NCBI GenBank assembly: GCA_041920505.1
Contig: JBHGXV010000053.1
Span: forward strand, 1-14,408
Source of the DNA: JBHGXV01 sp041920505
Lineage (GTDB): Bacteria; Bacillota; Bacilli; Brevibacillales; Brevibacillaceae
DNA: 14,408 nt
Reading direction: 5' to 3'
Both the position numbers and the translations under genes were made by a program. Shown here piece after piece: positions 6,997 to 13,574 of this stretch (position 1 is the stretch's first letter; every line of letters begins with the position of its first letter). The notes under the pieces are model-generated. The model saw nothing but the letters and a program-made list of their open reading frames with translations. It was not told the origin of the DNA and did not search any database.

Positions 6997-7014
6997 TTGT
7001 GATTTTTTTCACTT
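6997..7014 (+). promoter_or_regulatory. Rex- or Fnr/Crp-type operator before the etf/fix operon
   Basis: TTGTGAT-TTTT-TTCACTT is an 18-bp near palindrome. It fits the Rex consensus TTGTGAA-N4-TTCACAA at 11 of 14 defined positions. It also fits the Crp/Fnr form TGTGA-N6-TCACA at 9 of 10 positions. It lies ~48 bases downstream of the predicted transcription start and 40 bases before the etfB ATG, a place that suits a repressor. Rex responds to NADH/NAD+, the very substrate of the encoded complex. Which regulator binds is inference. Confidence 0.5.
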
Positions 7015-7054
7015 GCCCTTCATCTTGATCTTCTTTTCCGAAAGGAGTGCTGAC

Positions 7055-7879
7055 ATGCACATTGTTGTTTGCGTCAAGCAGGTTCCAGACACGAAGATCA
7101 TCAAGATTAACCCCAAGACAAACACCCTCGATCGAAGCAGTGCCCCCGCTATTCTCAATCCCTACGATGCGCATGCAGTCGAAGAGGCGGTCCGCCTGAA
7201 ACAAAAATACGGCGGCTCGGTGACGGTTCTTTCCATGGGGCCGCCGCAAGCCGTCAGTGCCATCCGCAAGTGCGTGGAAATCGGCGCGGACGATGCCTAT
7301 CTGATCTCCGACCGGGCGTTCGCCGGGGCGGATACGCTGGCCACCAGCTACGCGTTGTACAAGGCGCTTGAAAAGATTGAGAAAATCAAACCGATTGATT
7401 TGATTCTCTGCGGGAAGCAGGCGATCGACGGGGACACAGGGCAGGTAGGCCCCGGAATCGCCAGACGAATCAACATTCCGCCGCTTACCAACGTGGAAAA
7501 AATCGCGGAAGTGGACCTCGCCCAAAAACGGATCGTGGTGCACCGCAAGCGCGAAAACGGATATGAAGTGATCCAGTCGACGCTTCCTTGCCTTCTGACG
7601 GTGGAAAAAGAAATCAACGAAGTCTCCTACGCTCCTCTGCCCAACATGATTCGCGCCGCCCGCTTCGAGCCGGTCGTCTGGTCAGTCAACGATCTGGATG
7701 ACGTGGACCGCTCGCAGCTCGGCCTGAAAGGCTCTCCGACCGTTGTCGGCAAGATGTTTGCTCCGCCGAAGCTGGAAGGCGGCAAAAAGATCGAAGGGGA
7801 CGCGAAACAGCAAGTGCAGAAGGTGATCGAGTTGTTGCTCGAACGCAAAGAGCTGTTTAGCCTGAAAGGGGTAGAGTGA
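7055..7879 (+). CDS. fixA: Electron transfer flavoprotein beta subunit, bifurcating type (FixA/EtfB)
   Basis: A 274-aa EtfB-family protein. It begins MHIVVCVKQVPDT, the standard start of EtfB, and carries GKQAIDGDTGQVGPG at residues 120-134. This wording is typical of the group linked to electron bifurcation, in which the beta subunit holds an FAD that splits NADH electrons. Ordinary ETF has AMP there and a different loop. It pairs with the following EtfA, and with FixC and FixX would form the EtfABCX complex. The ATG at 7055 has AAAGGAG 7 bases upstream; an in-frame TTG at 7013 falls within the operator-like palindrome and is unlikely. The stop codon overlaps a possible GTG start of etfA, so translation is coupled. 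Confidence 0.92.
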   Translation: MHIVVCVKQVPDTKIIKINPKTNTLDRSSAPAILNPYDAHAVEEAVRLKQKYGGSVTVLSMGPPQAVSAIRKCVEIGADDAYLISDRAFAGADTLATSYALYKALEKIEKIKPIDLILCGKQAIDGDTGQVGPGIARRINIPPLTNVEKIAEVDLAQKRIVVHRKRENGYEVIQSTLPCLLTVEKEINEVSYAPLPNMIRAARFEPVVWSVNDLDDVDRSQLGLKGSPTVVGKMFAPPKLEGGKKIEGDAKQQVQKVIELLLERKELFSLKGVE

Positions 7880-7881
7880 GG

Positions 7882-8949
7882 ATGACAATAGACCTTTCCG
7901 CGTATCGCGGTGTCTGGGTGTTTATCGAACAGCACGAGGGCCAAATCGCCGGCGTTTCGCTGGAATTGCTCGGAGCCGGCCGCAAGCTGGCCGACAAGTT
8001 GGGCACCGAGTTGTGCGGCGTCCTGTTGGGCCACAACATCCGCGAACTGCCGAAGACGTGTTTCGCCTACGGGGCGGATAAAGTGTATCTGATCGACGAT
8101 CCGATTTTGGAGCACTACCGTTCCGAGACCTACATGCACGGCGTCGTCCATTTGTGCGAGAAATACAAGCCGGAGATTTTCCTGTACGGGGCGACGACCA
8201 CCGGAAAAGATCTGGCGAGCGCCGTGGCGACCGACTTGCAGACAGGGCTGACTGCGGACACGACGATTCTCGATGTCGACGTTGAGCAGCGTCTGCTCGA
8301 AGCTAGCCGTCCCGCGTTTGGCGGTAACATCATGGCGACGATCCTGTGCAAAAACCACCGGCCGCAAATGGCGTCCGTCCGTCCGAAAGTGATGAAGGCG
8401 CTGGAGCCCGATTTCAGCCGTAGCGGCGTCGTGATCGAAGAGAAGATCGACCTGAAAGAAGAAAATCTGCGCACCAAAGTGTTGAAAATCGTAAAAGATG
8501 CAGAGAAGGCTGTCAATCTGGAAGAAGCGCACATCATTGTCGCGGGCGGCAAGGGACTCCAAGACCAGCGCGGCTTCCAACTGGTGCATCGCCTGGCGGA
8601 AGTGCTCGGCGGAAGTGTCGGCGCCAGCCGCGACGCGGTGGAAGCGGGCTGGATCGGGCACGAGCACCAGGTCGGCCAGACCGGCGTCACGGTGACGCCC
8701 AAGGTGTACTTCGCCATCGGGATTTCCGGCGCGGTGCAGCACATTGTCGGGATGCAAAACTCGGAGCTGATCATCGCCATTAACAAAGACCCCAATGCGC
8801 CGATTTTTACCGTCGCCACGTACGGCATCGTCGGCGACGCGTTTGAAATCGTTCCTCTTCTCATCGACGAATTCAGCAAGCTGAAAGAGACGAAACAGCG
8901 GGAAATAGCGGTCACAGCCGAACAAGAGGGGGAAAAGGTGCATGGCTAA
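7882..8949 (+). CDS. fixB: Electron transfer flavoprotein alpha subunit, bifurcating type (FixB/EtfA)
   Basis: A 355-aa EtfA-family protein. The N-terminal alpha/beta domain begins near 'YRGVWVFIEQHEG' and has GATTTGKDLA in the middle. The C-terminal FAD domain contains GHEHQVGQTGVTVTP, AIGISGAVQHIVGM and INKDPNAPIFTVATYGIVGD, the contacts for the electron-carrying FAD. The wording 'HEHQVGQTG' and the linked fixC/fixX place it with bifurcating ETFs. No N-terminal ferredoxin domain is fused, unlike some clostridial EtfA. The ATG at 7882 is chosen; GTG at 7876 would overlap the etfB stop, with AAAGGGG only 4 bases away. The 3' end overlaps fixC by 8 bases. Confidence 0.92.
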   Translation: MTIDLSAYRGVWVFIEQHEGQIAGVSLELLGAGRKLADKLGTELCGVLLGHNIRELPKTCFAYGADKVYLIDDPILEHYRSETYMHGVVHLCEKYKPEIFLYGATTTGKDLASAVATDLQTGLTADTTILDVDVEQRLLEASRPAFGGNIMATILCKNHRPQMASVRPKVMKALEPDFSRSGVVIEEKIDLKEENLRTKVLKIVKDAEKAVNLEEAHIIVAGGKGLQDQRGFQLVHRLAEVLGGSVGASRDAVEAGWIGHEHQVGQTGVTVTPKVYFAIGISGAVQHIVGMQNSELIIAINKDPNAPIFTVATYGIVGDAFEIVPLLIDEFSKLKETKQREIAVTAEQEGEKVHG

Positions 8950-10240
8950 TCAAAAATTTGACGTAATCGTTGTCGGAGCAGGACCGGCGGGTACCGCCTG
9001 TGCCCTGACCTGCGCGCGCGCCGGATTGAATGTGCTGGTGATCGAGCGCGGGGAGTATCCCGGAGCGAAAAACGTGATGGGCGGCGTTCTGTACCGGAAA
9101 CAAACCGAAGAATTCGTGCCGGAGTTTTGGAAGGAAGCACCGGTGGAGCGGCCGGTGATCGAGCAACGCTTCTGGGCGTTGGGAGAAGAATCCGTTCTCA
9201 GCTTTGGCTACAAAGGACTGGAATGGGCGCGGGAGCCGTACAACTGCTTTACCGTGTTGCGCGCGAAGTTTGACCAGTGGTTCGCCAGCAAGGCGGTGGA
9301 AGCGGGCGCGCTGTTGATCAACGAGACGGTCGCGCTTGAATGCATCGTCGAAGACAACCGCGTGGTCGGCGTTCGCACCGACCGGCCGGACGGAGACGTC
9401 TACGCCGACGTGGTGGTGCTCGCCGACGGGGTCAACTCGCTGTTGGCCAAACAGCTTGGCTTCCACAAGGAACTGCGTCCGGATGAAGTGGCTCTGGCGG
9501 TGATGGAAGTCATCAAGATGCCGGCCGAACGCATCGAGGAGCGCTTTAACCTGGAGCCGAACCAGGGCTGTACGATCGAACTGTTCGGGGATGCGACCAA
9601 GGGCGTGCTCGGCACGGCGTTCATTTACACCAACAAGGATTCGATCAACGTCGGTGTCGGCGCCACCTTGTCGGGCATGATCAAGGCGAAGATGCGCCCG
9701 TACGACCTGTTGGAGTACGTGAAGAACCACAAGATGATCCAGCCGCTGCTCAAGGGCGGAGAGCCGCAGGAGTACGCCGCCCACCTGATTCCGGAAGGCG
9801 GCTATCACTCCATCCCGAAAATCGTCGGCAACGGCGTGCTGGTGGTCGGAGACGCGGCGCAACTGGTCAACTCGATCCACCGCGAAGGCTCCAATATGGC
9901 GATGACGTCGGGACGCCTGGCAGCAGAGACGATCATCCTGGCGAAGCAGGCCGGCGATTTCACGGAAAACATGCTGGACACGTACCGGGTGCGCCTGATG
10001 GACAGCTTCGTCGGTCAGGATCTGAAAAAGTACAAGGATGCCACCCATACGTTCGAGACCAATCCGCAGTATTTCAAAGAGTACATCCCGTTGGCAAACA
10101 AGGCGGCCAGCCTGTTCTTCACCGTCGACGGTACGCCGAAAAAAGAAAAACAGAAGAAAATTCTCAGTGTGTTCCGTGAGCAGCGCGGCTCGATGAAGCT
10201 CGTCAGCGATCTCTACAAAGCATGGAGGGTGATGAAATGA
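8942..10240 (+). CDS. fixC: FixC/EtfC flavoprotein, ETF-quinone oxidoreductase of the bifurcating complex
   Basis: A 432-aa FAD protein of the FixC / ETF:quinone oxidoreductase family. The N-terminal Rossmann motif GAGPAG is at residues 12-17, followed by the family signature PGAKNVMGGVLY. The second FAD motif VVGDAAQLVNSIHREGSN lies near residue 300. The protein should sit on the inner face of the membrane and hand high-potential electrons from the ETF to menaquinone. It has no transmembrane helix, as expected for a monotopic protein. Its start overlaps the etfA end by 8 bases and its TGA overlaps the fixX ATG. GAGGGGG 9 bases before the ATG supports the start. Confidence 0.93.
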   Translation: MANQKFDVIVVGAGPAGTACALTCARAGLNVLVIERGEYPGAKNVMGGVLYRKQTEEFVPEFWKEAPVERPVIEQRFWALGEESVLSFGYKGLEWAREPYNCFTVLRAKFDQWFASKAVEAGALLINETVALECIVEDNRVVGVRTDRPDGDVYADVVVLADGVNSLLAKQLGFHKELRPDEVALAVMEVIKMPAERIEERFNLEPNQGCTIELFGDATKGVLGTAFIYTNKDSINVGVGATLSGMIKAKMRPYDLLEYVKNHKMIQPLLKGGEPQEYAAHLIPEGGYHSIPKIVGNGVLVVGDAAQLVNSIHREGSNMAMTSGRLAAETIILAKQAGDFTENMLDTYRVRLMDSFVGQDLKKYKDATHTFETNPQYFKEYIPLANKAASLFFTVDGTPKKEKQKKILSVFREQRGSMKLVSDLYKAWRVMK

Positions 10241-10536
10241 GTCAACTGGAACGACTGGCCAATATCGAAGAGAAGCAGTACCTCGTTCGGTTCCGGGCCA
10301 ACAAGGAATCGCATCTCCACGTTTTGGACTACGACATCTGCGCCACCAAATGTCCGGATAAGCTGTGCACGATCTTCTGTCCGGCGGAAGTGTACAAATG
10401 GGAAGAGACGGGCCGGATGGCCGTCGGCTACGAAGGCTGTCACGAGTGCGGCAGTTGCCGGATCGGCTGTCCGCACCAAAACATCAAGTGGGAATATCCC
10501 AAAGGCGGCCACGGCATTGTCTTTCGGCTCGCCTGA
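10237..10536 (+). CDS. fixX: FixX ferredoxin-like protein of the EtfABCX complex
   Basis: A 99-aa iron-sulfur protein. Eight cysteines are visible: Cys35, 39, 44, 48 and Cys68, 71, 74, 78. The second set is the classic C-x2-C-x2-C-x3-C-P pattern, so two 4Fe-4S clusters are likely. The C-terminal IKWEYPKGGHGIVFR is the FixX signature. FixX binds FixC and helps pass electrons from the ETF to quinone. The ATG at 10237 forms an ATGA overlap with the fixC stop and has GGAGG 8 bases upstream; an in-frame ATG at 10222 overlaps this ribosome binding site. It is the last gene of the operon. Confidence 0.93.
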   Translation: MSQLERLANIEEKQYLVRFRANKESHLHVLDYDICATKCPDKLCTIFCPAEVYKWEETGRMAVGYEGCHECGSCRIGCPHQNIKWEYPKGGHGIVFRLA

Positions 10537-10580
10537 TCGAATCCCGCCGTATCGCGAATCATCACCGTCCCATACGAAGG

Positions 10581-10625
10581 AAACGATCTCCCTGACCGTT
10601 TTGCGGTTGGGGAGATCGTTTTTTT
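10581..10625 (+). terminator. Rho-independent terminator after fixX
   Basis: A 12-bp perfect stem, AAACGATCTCCC (10581-10592) with GGGAGATCGTTT (10610-10621), is followed by further T residues. The loop can itself pair ACCG with CGGT. It closes the fixABCX operon 44 bases after the fixX stop. Confidence 0.93.
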
Positions 10626-10672
10626 GCGGAAAACAGGGAATGCTAAAACTGATTCGCCAAAGGAGGGATACG

Positions 10673-10873
10673 ATGGAACGAAACGACCCGAAACAGACGG
10701 ACTCCCTGTATGAAGGGCGCGGCGACAACTTTATGGATATCGACCGGATGGTCAACGAAGGATTGGGCGGGGGGCAAGTCACTCTCCAGAATGGCCTGAT
10801 CGAGGAGACCACCACCGATACGATGAACGGGAAGGATACTGACACTGCCGGGCACGATCCCAAGGCAGACTGA
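10673..10873 (+). CDS. Small acidic protein of unknown function
   Basis: A 66-aa hydrophilic protein with no cysteine, signal peptide or membrane segment. It has many Asp, Glu, Thr and Gly residues and a central motif MVNEGLGGGQVTLQNGLIEE. AGGAGG lies 6 bases before the ATG, a good ribosome binding site, which makes it a real gene despite its size. I do not recognise the family with confidence. It precedes the sspH-like gene by 25 bases on the same strand, so a spore-related role is possible but only inferred. An open frame extends upstream, but it lacks start signals and runs through the terminator. Confidence 0.6.
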   Translation: MERNDPKQTDSLYEGRGDNFMDIDRMVNEGLGGGQVTLQNGLIEETTTDTMNGKDTDTAGHDPKAD

Positions 10874-10898
10874 TGGCATGATTGAGAGGGGGATACAG

Positions 10899-11078
10899 AT
10901 GGACGTTGCACGTGTAAGGGAAATTATGCAATCACCGCTAAAAATCGAGGTGGAGTACAAAGGGGTTCCGGTCTGGATTGACGGAGTGGACGAACAGCGG
11001 AACATGGCCCGCATCCACACCCAGGGCGATCCCGGCGACACCAAGATCGTTGCGGTGGATCAGTTGAAAGAGAGGTAA
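10899..11078 (+). CDS. sspH: H-type small acid-soluble spore protein
   Basis: A 59-aa protein resembling the SspH family. It begins with MDVARVREIMQSP, then EYKGVPVWIDGVDEQ and a run with ARIHTQGDPGDTK, all at the positions expected for minor H-type SASPs, which are made in the forespore. GAGAGGGGG lies 6 bases before the ATG at 10899; an in-frame ATG at 10878 is upstream of this site and unlikely. In Bacillus sspH is under sigma-G. No clear sigma-G promoter was found here, so it may be transcribed with the preceding small gene. The assignment is by recalled family pattern, not alignment. Confidence 0.75.
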   Translation: MDVARVREIMQSPLKIEVEYKGVPVWIDGVDEQRNMARIHTQGDPGDTKIVAVDQLKER

Positions 11079-11079
11079 A

Positions 11080-11118
11080 CAAAGAGACTTTCCCGGCTGT
11101 GCAGGGAAAGTCTCTTTG
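11080..11118. terminator. Shared terminator between convergent sspH and clpP
   Basis: A 15-bp perfect stem, CAAAGAGACTTTCCC (11080-11094) with GGGAAAGTCTCTTTG (11104-11118), encloses a 9-base loop. It lies 2 bases after sspH and 13 bases after clpP on the other strand. On the minus strand it is followed by TTTACCTC. It probably serves both genes. Confidence 0.85.
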
Positions 11119-11131
11119 CTGATGGTCCGGT

Positions 11132-11731
11132 TTATTTCACGGAAGGGGTGGAGGTAATGACTTCGTCGATCAGACCGTACTCTTTTGCCTCCTGCGCGGA
11201 CAGGAAGTTGTCGCGGTCCGTGTCTTTCTGGATACGCTCCAGCGGTTGCCCTGTCCGTTCCGCCAGAATGCGGTTGAGATGCTCGCGCATGCGCAGGATG
11301 CGTTTGGCGGCGATTTCGATGTCGCTGGCCTGACCTTGCGCGCCGCCGAGCGGCTGGTGGATCATGATTTCGCTGTTGGGCAGGGCGTAGCGCTTGCCTT
11401 TGGCTCCGGCGCAGAGCAAAAACGCGCCCATCGAAGCGGCCAGTCCGACGCAGATCGTGGAGACATCCGGCTTGATGAACTGCATCGTGTCATAGATGGC
11501 CATGCCGGCCGTGATCGAGCCGCCGGGGCTGTTGATGTACAGGGAAATGTCCTTGTCCGGATCTTCGGCCGCCAGGAAGAGCAGTTGCGCCACGACGCTG
11601 TTGGCGACGACATCGTTGATTGGCGTGCCCAGGAAGATAATCCGGTCCTTCAACAGACGCGAGTAAATATCATAAGCGCGCTCGCCGCGGTTGGTTTGCT
11701 CAATCACGGTGGGAATCAGGTTCATGTCCAT
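11132..11731 (-). CDS. clpP: ATP-dependent Clp protease proteolytic subunit
   Basis: A 199-aa ClpP, close to the 197-aa B. subtilis protein. The catalytic triad is Ser100 (in GLAASMGAF), His125 (in IMIHQPLGG) and Asp174 (in DTDRDNF). It forms the double heptameric chamber that degrades unfolded proteins and regulators handed over by ClpX, ClpC or ClpE. The ATG at 11731 has AGGAGGA 6 bases upstream. The ATG at 11725, which matches the B. subtilis N-terminus MNLIP, would have a 12-base spacing. Upstream is a sigma-A promoter with a CtsR box, so heat and protein stress should induce it. Confidence 0.98.
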   Translation of the reverse strand: MDMNLIPTVIEQTNRGERAYDIYSRLLKDRIIFLGTPINDVVANSVVAQLLFLAAEDPDKDISLYINSPGGSITAGMAIYDTMQFIKPDVSTICVGLAASMGAFLLCAGAKGKRYALPNSEIMIHQPLGGAQGQASDIEIAAKRILRMREHLNRILAERTGQPLERIQKDTDRDNFLSAQEAKEYGLIDEVITSTPSVK

Positions 11732-11760
11732 ACTTCATCCTCCTCTCCTTTATACACCTT

Positions 11761-11789
11761 ATCATACACAATTGGTCAATAAAGGTCAA
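11761..11789 (-). promoter_or_regulatory. Sigma-A promoter of clpP
   Basis: On the minus strand TTGACC (11789-11784) and TATGAT (11766-11761) are separated by exactly 17 bases. Transcription would start near 11754, about 23 bases before the ATG. Confidence 0.8.
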
Positions 11790-11790
11790 A
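11774..11790 (+). promoter_or_regulatory. CtsR operator (class III heat shock)
   Basis: GGTCAAT-AAA-GGTCAAA is a direct heptad repeat with one mismatch to the CtsR consensus (A/G)GTCAAA-NAN-(A/G)GTCAAA. It covers the -35 hexamer and part of the spacer of the clpP promoter, so bound CtsR would block RNA polymerase until heat or stress inactivates it. The ctsR gene itself is not in the window. Confidence 0.88.
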
Positions 11791-11795
11791 TAAGA

Positions 11796-11816
11796 AGAGA
11801 GCGTTTTGCGCTCTCT
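11796..11816 (-). terminator. Terminator of the sigma factor operon
   Basis: An 8-bp perfect stem, AGAGAGCG (11796-11803) with CGCTCTCT (11809-11816), has a 5-base loop. Read on the minus strand it is followed by the T-rich TCTTATTT. It lies between the membrane protein gene and the clpP promoter and should isolate clpP from the upstream operon. Confidence 0.7.
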
Positions 11817-11889
11817 ACTCATTATCTCTGAACACGGGCAAGTTAAACGTGCGGCCGTGAAAAATCTCAACTCTTTGCCAGGATACGCG

Positions 11890-13017
11890 CTACACGCCCG
11901 GCGTATTCACTTGCCGCACAACGGCAGCCACGCTGCCGAGGTAGGCCATCCAGACGCCGATGCCGATCAGCCAGCCGAGGAAGGGGATTTGCAACAGGAG
12001 GTACAGGCCAAGCACGCCGATGCCTTCGGCCATCAGTGGATGGAAGCGCCAGCGCAAGCGCTGGATCAACCGCGTTCCCGCCCAGGCCCCGATAAATATC
12101 TTGGCGATGTAAAGCATCAGGGCGAGAGAGAGGCCAAGCGTCACCGCAATCGGAATGCCGACAACGGTGAAGAGCAGAATCACGATTAGCACAGGCGTGG
12201 CCAACAGCAACAGGGCTCCGACGCCGAGGTGGGCGCCAAGTTGCGTGTCCAGTTTTTGCTGTACCCGCTGCATGGCGGCGGGGAACAGGTAACGGATCAA
12301 GAGCCACAAAATCAAGGTGCTCAACAACGACATGGCGATCAGCAGGAACGGGACAGAGCGGCCGGCATGTTCTTTCGGCGGCGCTTCCGGCGTAAACGTT
12401 ATCTTGCCGCTGATGGCGGCGCCCGGTTGGATGTCCGCTTTCTGCGGGCTCATGTAGTTCAGATCGCCGCTGATGACAGCCGTCGAGTCGATTTGGATGT
12501 GGTTGCCGTGCAGCATCGAGACGCCCTGGCCGATCTGGCCGGTGACGCGGAAGGTGTTGACCGCGCCATTGGCTTCCTTGCCCACTTTTCCGAACAGATC
12601 GACCGATTCGGCAAACGTCAGAACGCTTCCCCGCACGGTTCCCTCTTCGGCGACGACGAGATTTTGCGTCATGGCGGTTACGTTTCGCGTCACCTCGCCT
12701 TCGATCGTCAGGTGTTGGGTGAAGGACCGCACGTTTCCGTCCACTTTGCCGCGAATGTCGGTCTCGCCGGCGAATGAAATCACGTCCCCCTTTACTTCGC
12801 CGATGACCTGCACATTTTCGGCAAACACGTAGAGATCTCCGTCCACCACGCCTTCGATGACCGCCTTTTTTGCGTTAACGGCAAGATCCCCCTTGTGCGT
12901 CTCCCCCCGGGTGAGCACGTAGGTGTCCTGATTGACCGCGCCAAAAGCATACGCCGCAGTGCCGGAGACGAAGCAGAACAGCAGCAGGAGCGGGCCCAAC
13001 CACATCCATCGATTCAC
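11890..13017 (-). CDS. Secreted bactofilin-like repeat protein with C-terminal membrane domain
   Basis: A 375-aa protein. Residues 1-24 form a signal peptide (hydrophobic core ~5-20, AYA before a possible cleavage at 24). Residues ~35-210 consist of short beta-type repeats of the form 'V-x-G-D-hydrophobic', for example VVDGDLYVFAENVQVIGEV and VKGDVISFAGETDIRGKV, as in bactofilin/polymer-forming proteins. Residues ~221-244, 264-308 and 333-366 are strongly hydrophobic and make four to five membrane helices. The repeat domain would therefore lie outside the membrane, unlike cytoplasmic bactofilins. The GTG at 13017 has GGAGGG 8 bases upstream and overlaps the stop of the anti-sigma gene. It is probably a target or partner of the ECF system; the function is unknown. 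Confidence 0.75.
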   Translation of the reverse strand: MNRWMWLGPLLLLFCFVSGTAAYAFGAVNQDTYVLTRGETHKGDLAVNAKKAVIEGVVDGDLYVFAENVQVIGEVKGDVISFAGETDIRGKVDGNVRSFTQHLTIEGEVTRNVTAMTQNLVVAEEGTVRGSVLTFAESVDLFGKVGKEANGAVNTFRVTGQIGQGVSMLHGNHIQIDSTAVISGDLNYMSPQKADIQPGAAISGKITFTPEAPPKEHAGRSVPFLLIAMSLLSTLILWLLIRYLFPAAMQRVQQKLDTQLGAHLGVGALLLLATPVLIVILLFTVVGIPIAVTLGLSLALMLYIAKIFIGAWAGTRLIQRLRWRFHPLMAEGIGVLGLYLLLQIPFLGWLIGIGVWMAYLGSVAAVVRQVNTPGV

Positions 13018-13574
13018 TTTTGCATCCCTCCGTCTGACTGATTCCATTGCCCGCCGGAGACGCGGCGGGCGTTCAAAATGACCAACACGAGAAGCAACGC
13101 CGAGAACAGGAAAGAGATCGCGTATGGGTTCCGCTGCGGAATCAGCAAGAAGTCGCTCGCGTTTTCCTTGAGCCAAAAGGTCCAGGTCCAGACGAACGAT
13201 TTCACCCAGGTGGACCAGAGCGTCCCGACCCACGCCATCCAGCGGTTCTGCGCGAACAGGGAAAGGATTAAGAGGCTCCCCAGACAGGTGATGATCCAAC
13301 CGAGCAGGCGACGTGCGCTCTGATGTTCGCGTTTGTACAGGGAAGCGATTTCATTGACTTGCGCGCAGACAAACGCCGACAGAGGCAGTTCGGTCAAAGC
13401 CGGTGCAAAATGGCGGAAGCTGTCCGTCAGCATGGCCTGGTCCGCTTGCCAGCGTGTCAGCGCCTCCCGGCAGTGGTTGCAGCAGGAGAGGTGGGTAGCG
13501 ACGTGGTGCTGTTCTTGCGGTGTCAGTTCGTCGTCGGCGTACATCATCAATGTGAATTCGTCAATATGTTGCAT
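13014..13574 (-). CDS. Zinc-finger anti-sigma factor, membrane-bound
   Basis: A 186-aa protein with the ZAS-type zinc motif His28-x3-Cys32-x2-Cys35 (plus Cys31) in its N-terminal cytoplasmic domain, the part that binds ECF sigma factors. Two hydrophobic segments follow, around residues 88-108 and 152-171, with a Trp-rich stretch between them that would face outward and could sense the signal. GGAGGG lies 6 bases before the ATG. It overlaps the sigma gene by 14 bases, as is usual for sigma/anti-sigma pairs with balanced synthesis. The partner is almost certainly the upstream sigma factor. Confidence 0.87.
   Translation of the reverse strand: MQHIDEFTLMMYADDELTPQEQHHVATHLSCCNHCREALTRWQADQAMLTDSFRHFAPALTELPLSAFVCAQVNEIASLYKREHQSARRLLGWIITCLGSLLILSLFAQNRWMAWVGTLWSTWVKSFVWTWTFWLKENASDFLLIPQRNPYAISFLFSALLLVLVILNARRVSGGQWNQSDGGMQK

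Noticed and set aside
7627..10048. Two minus-strand open frames of 438 and 378 codons opposite fixB and fixC
   Set aside because: Codon bias of the real genes keeps the opposite strand free of stops; the translations match no family pattern and lack ribosome binding sites.
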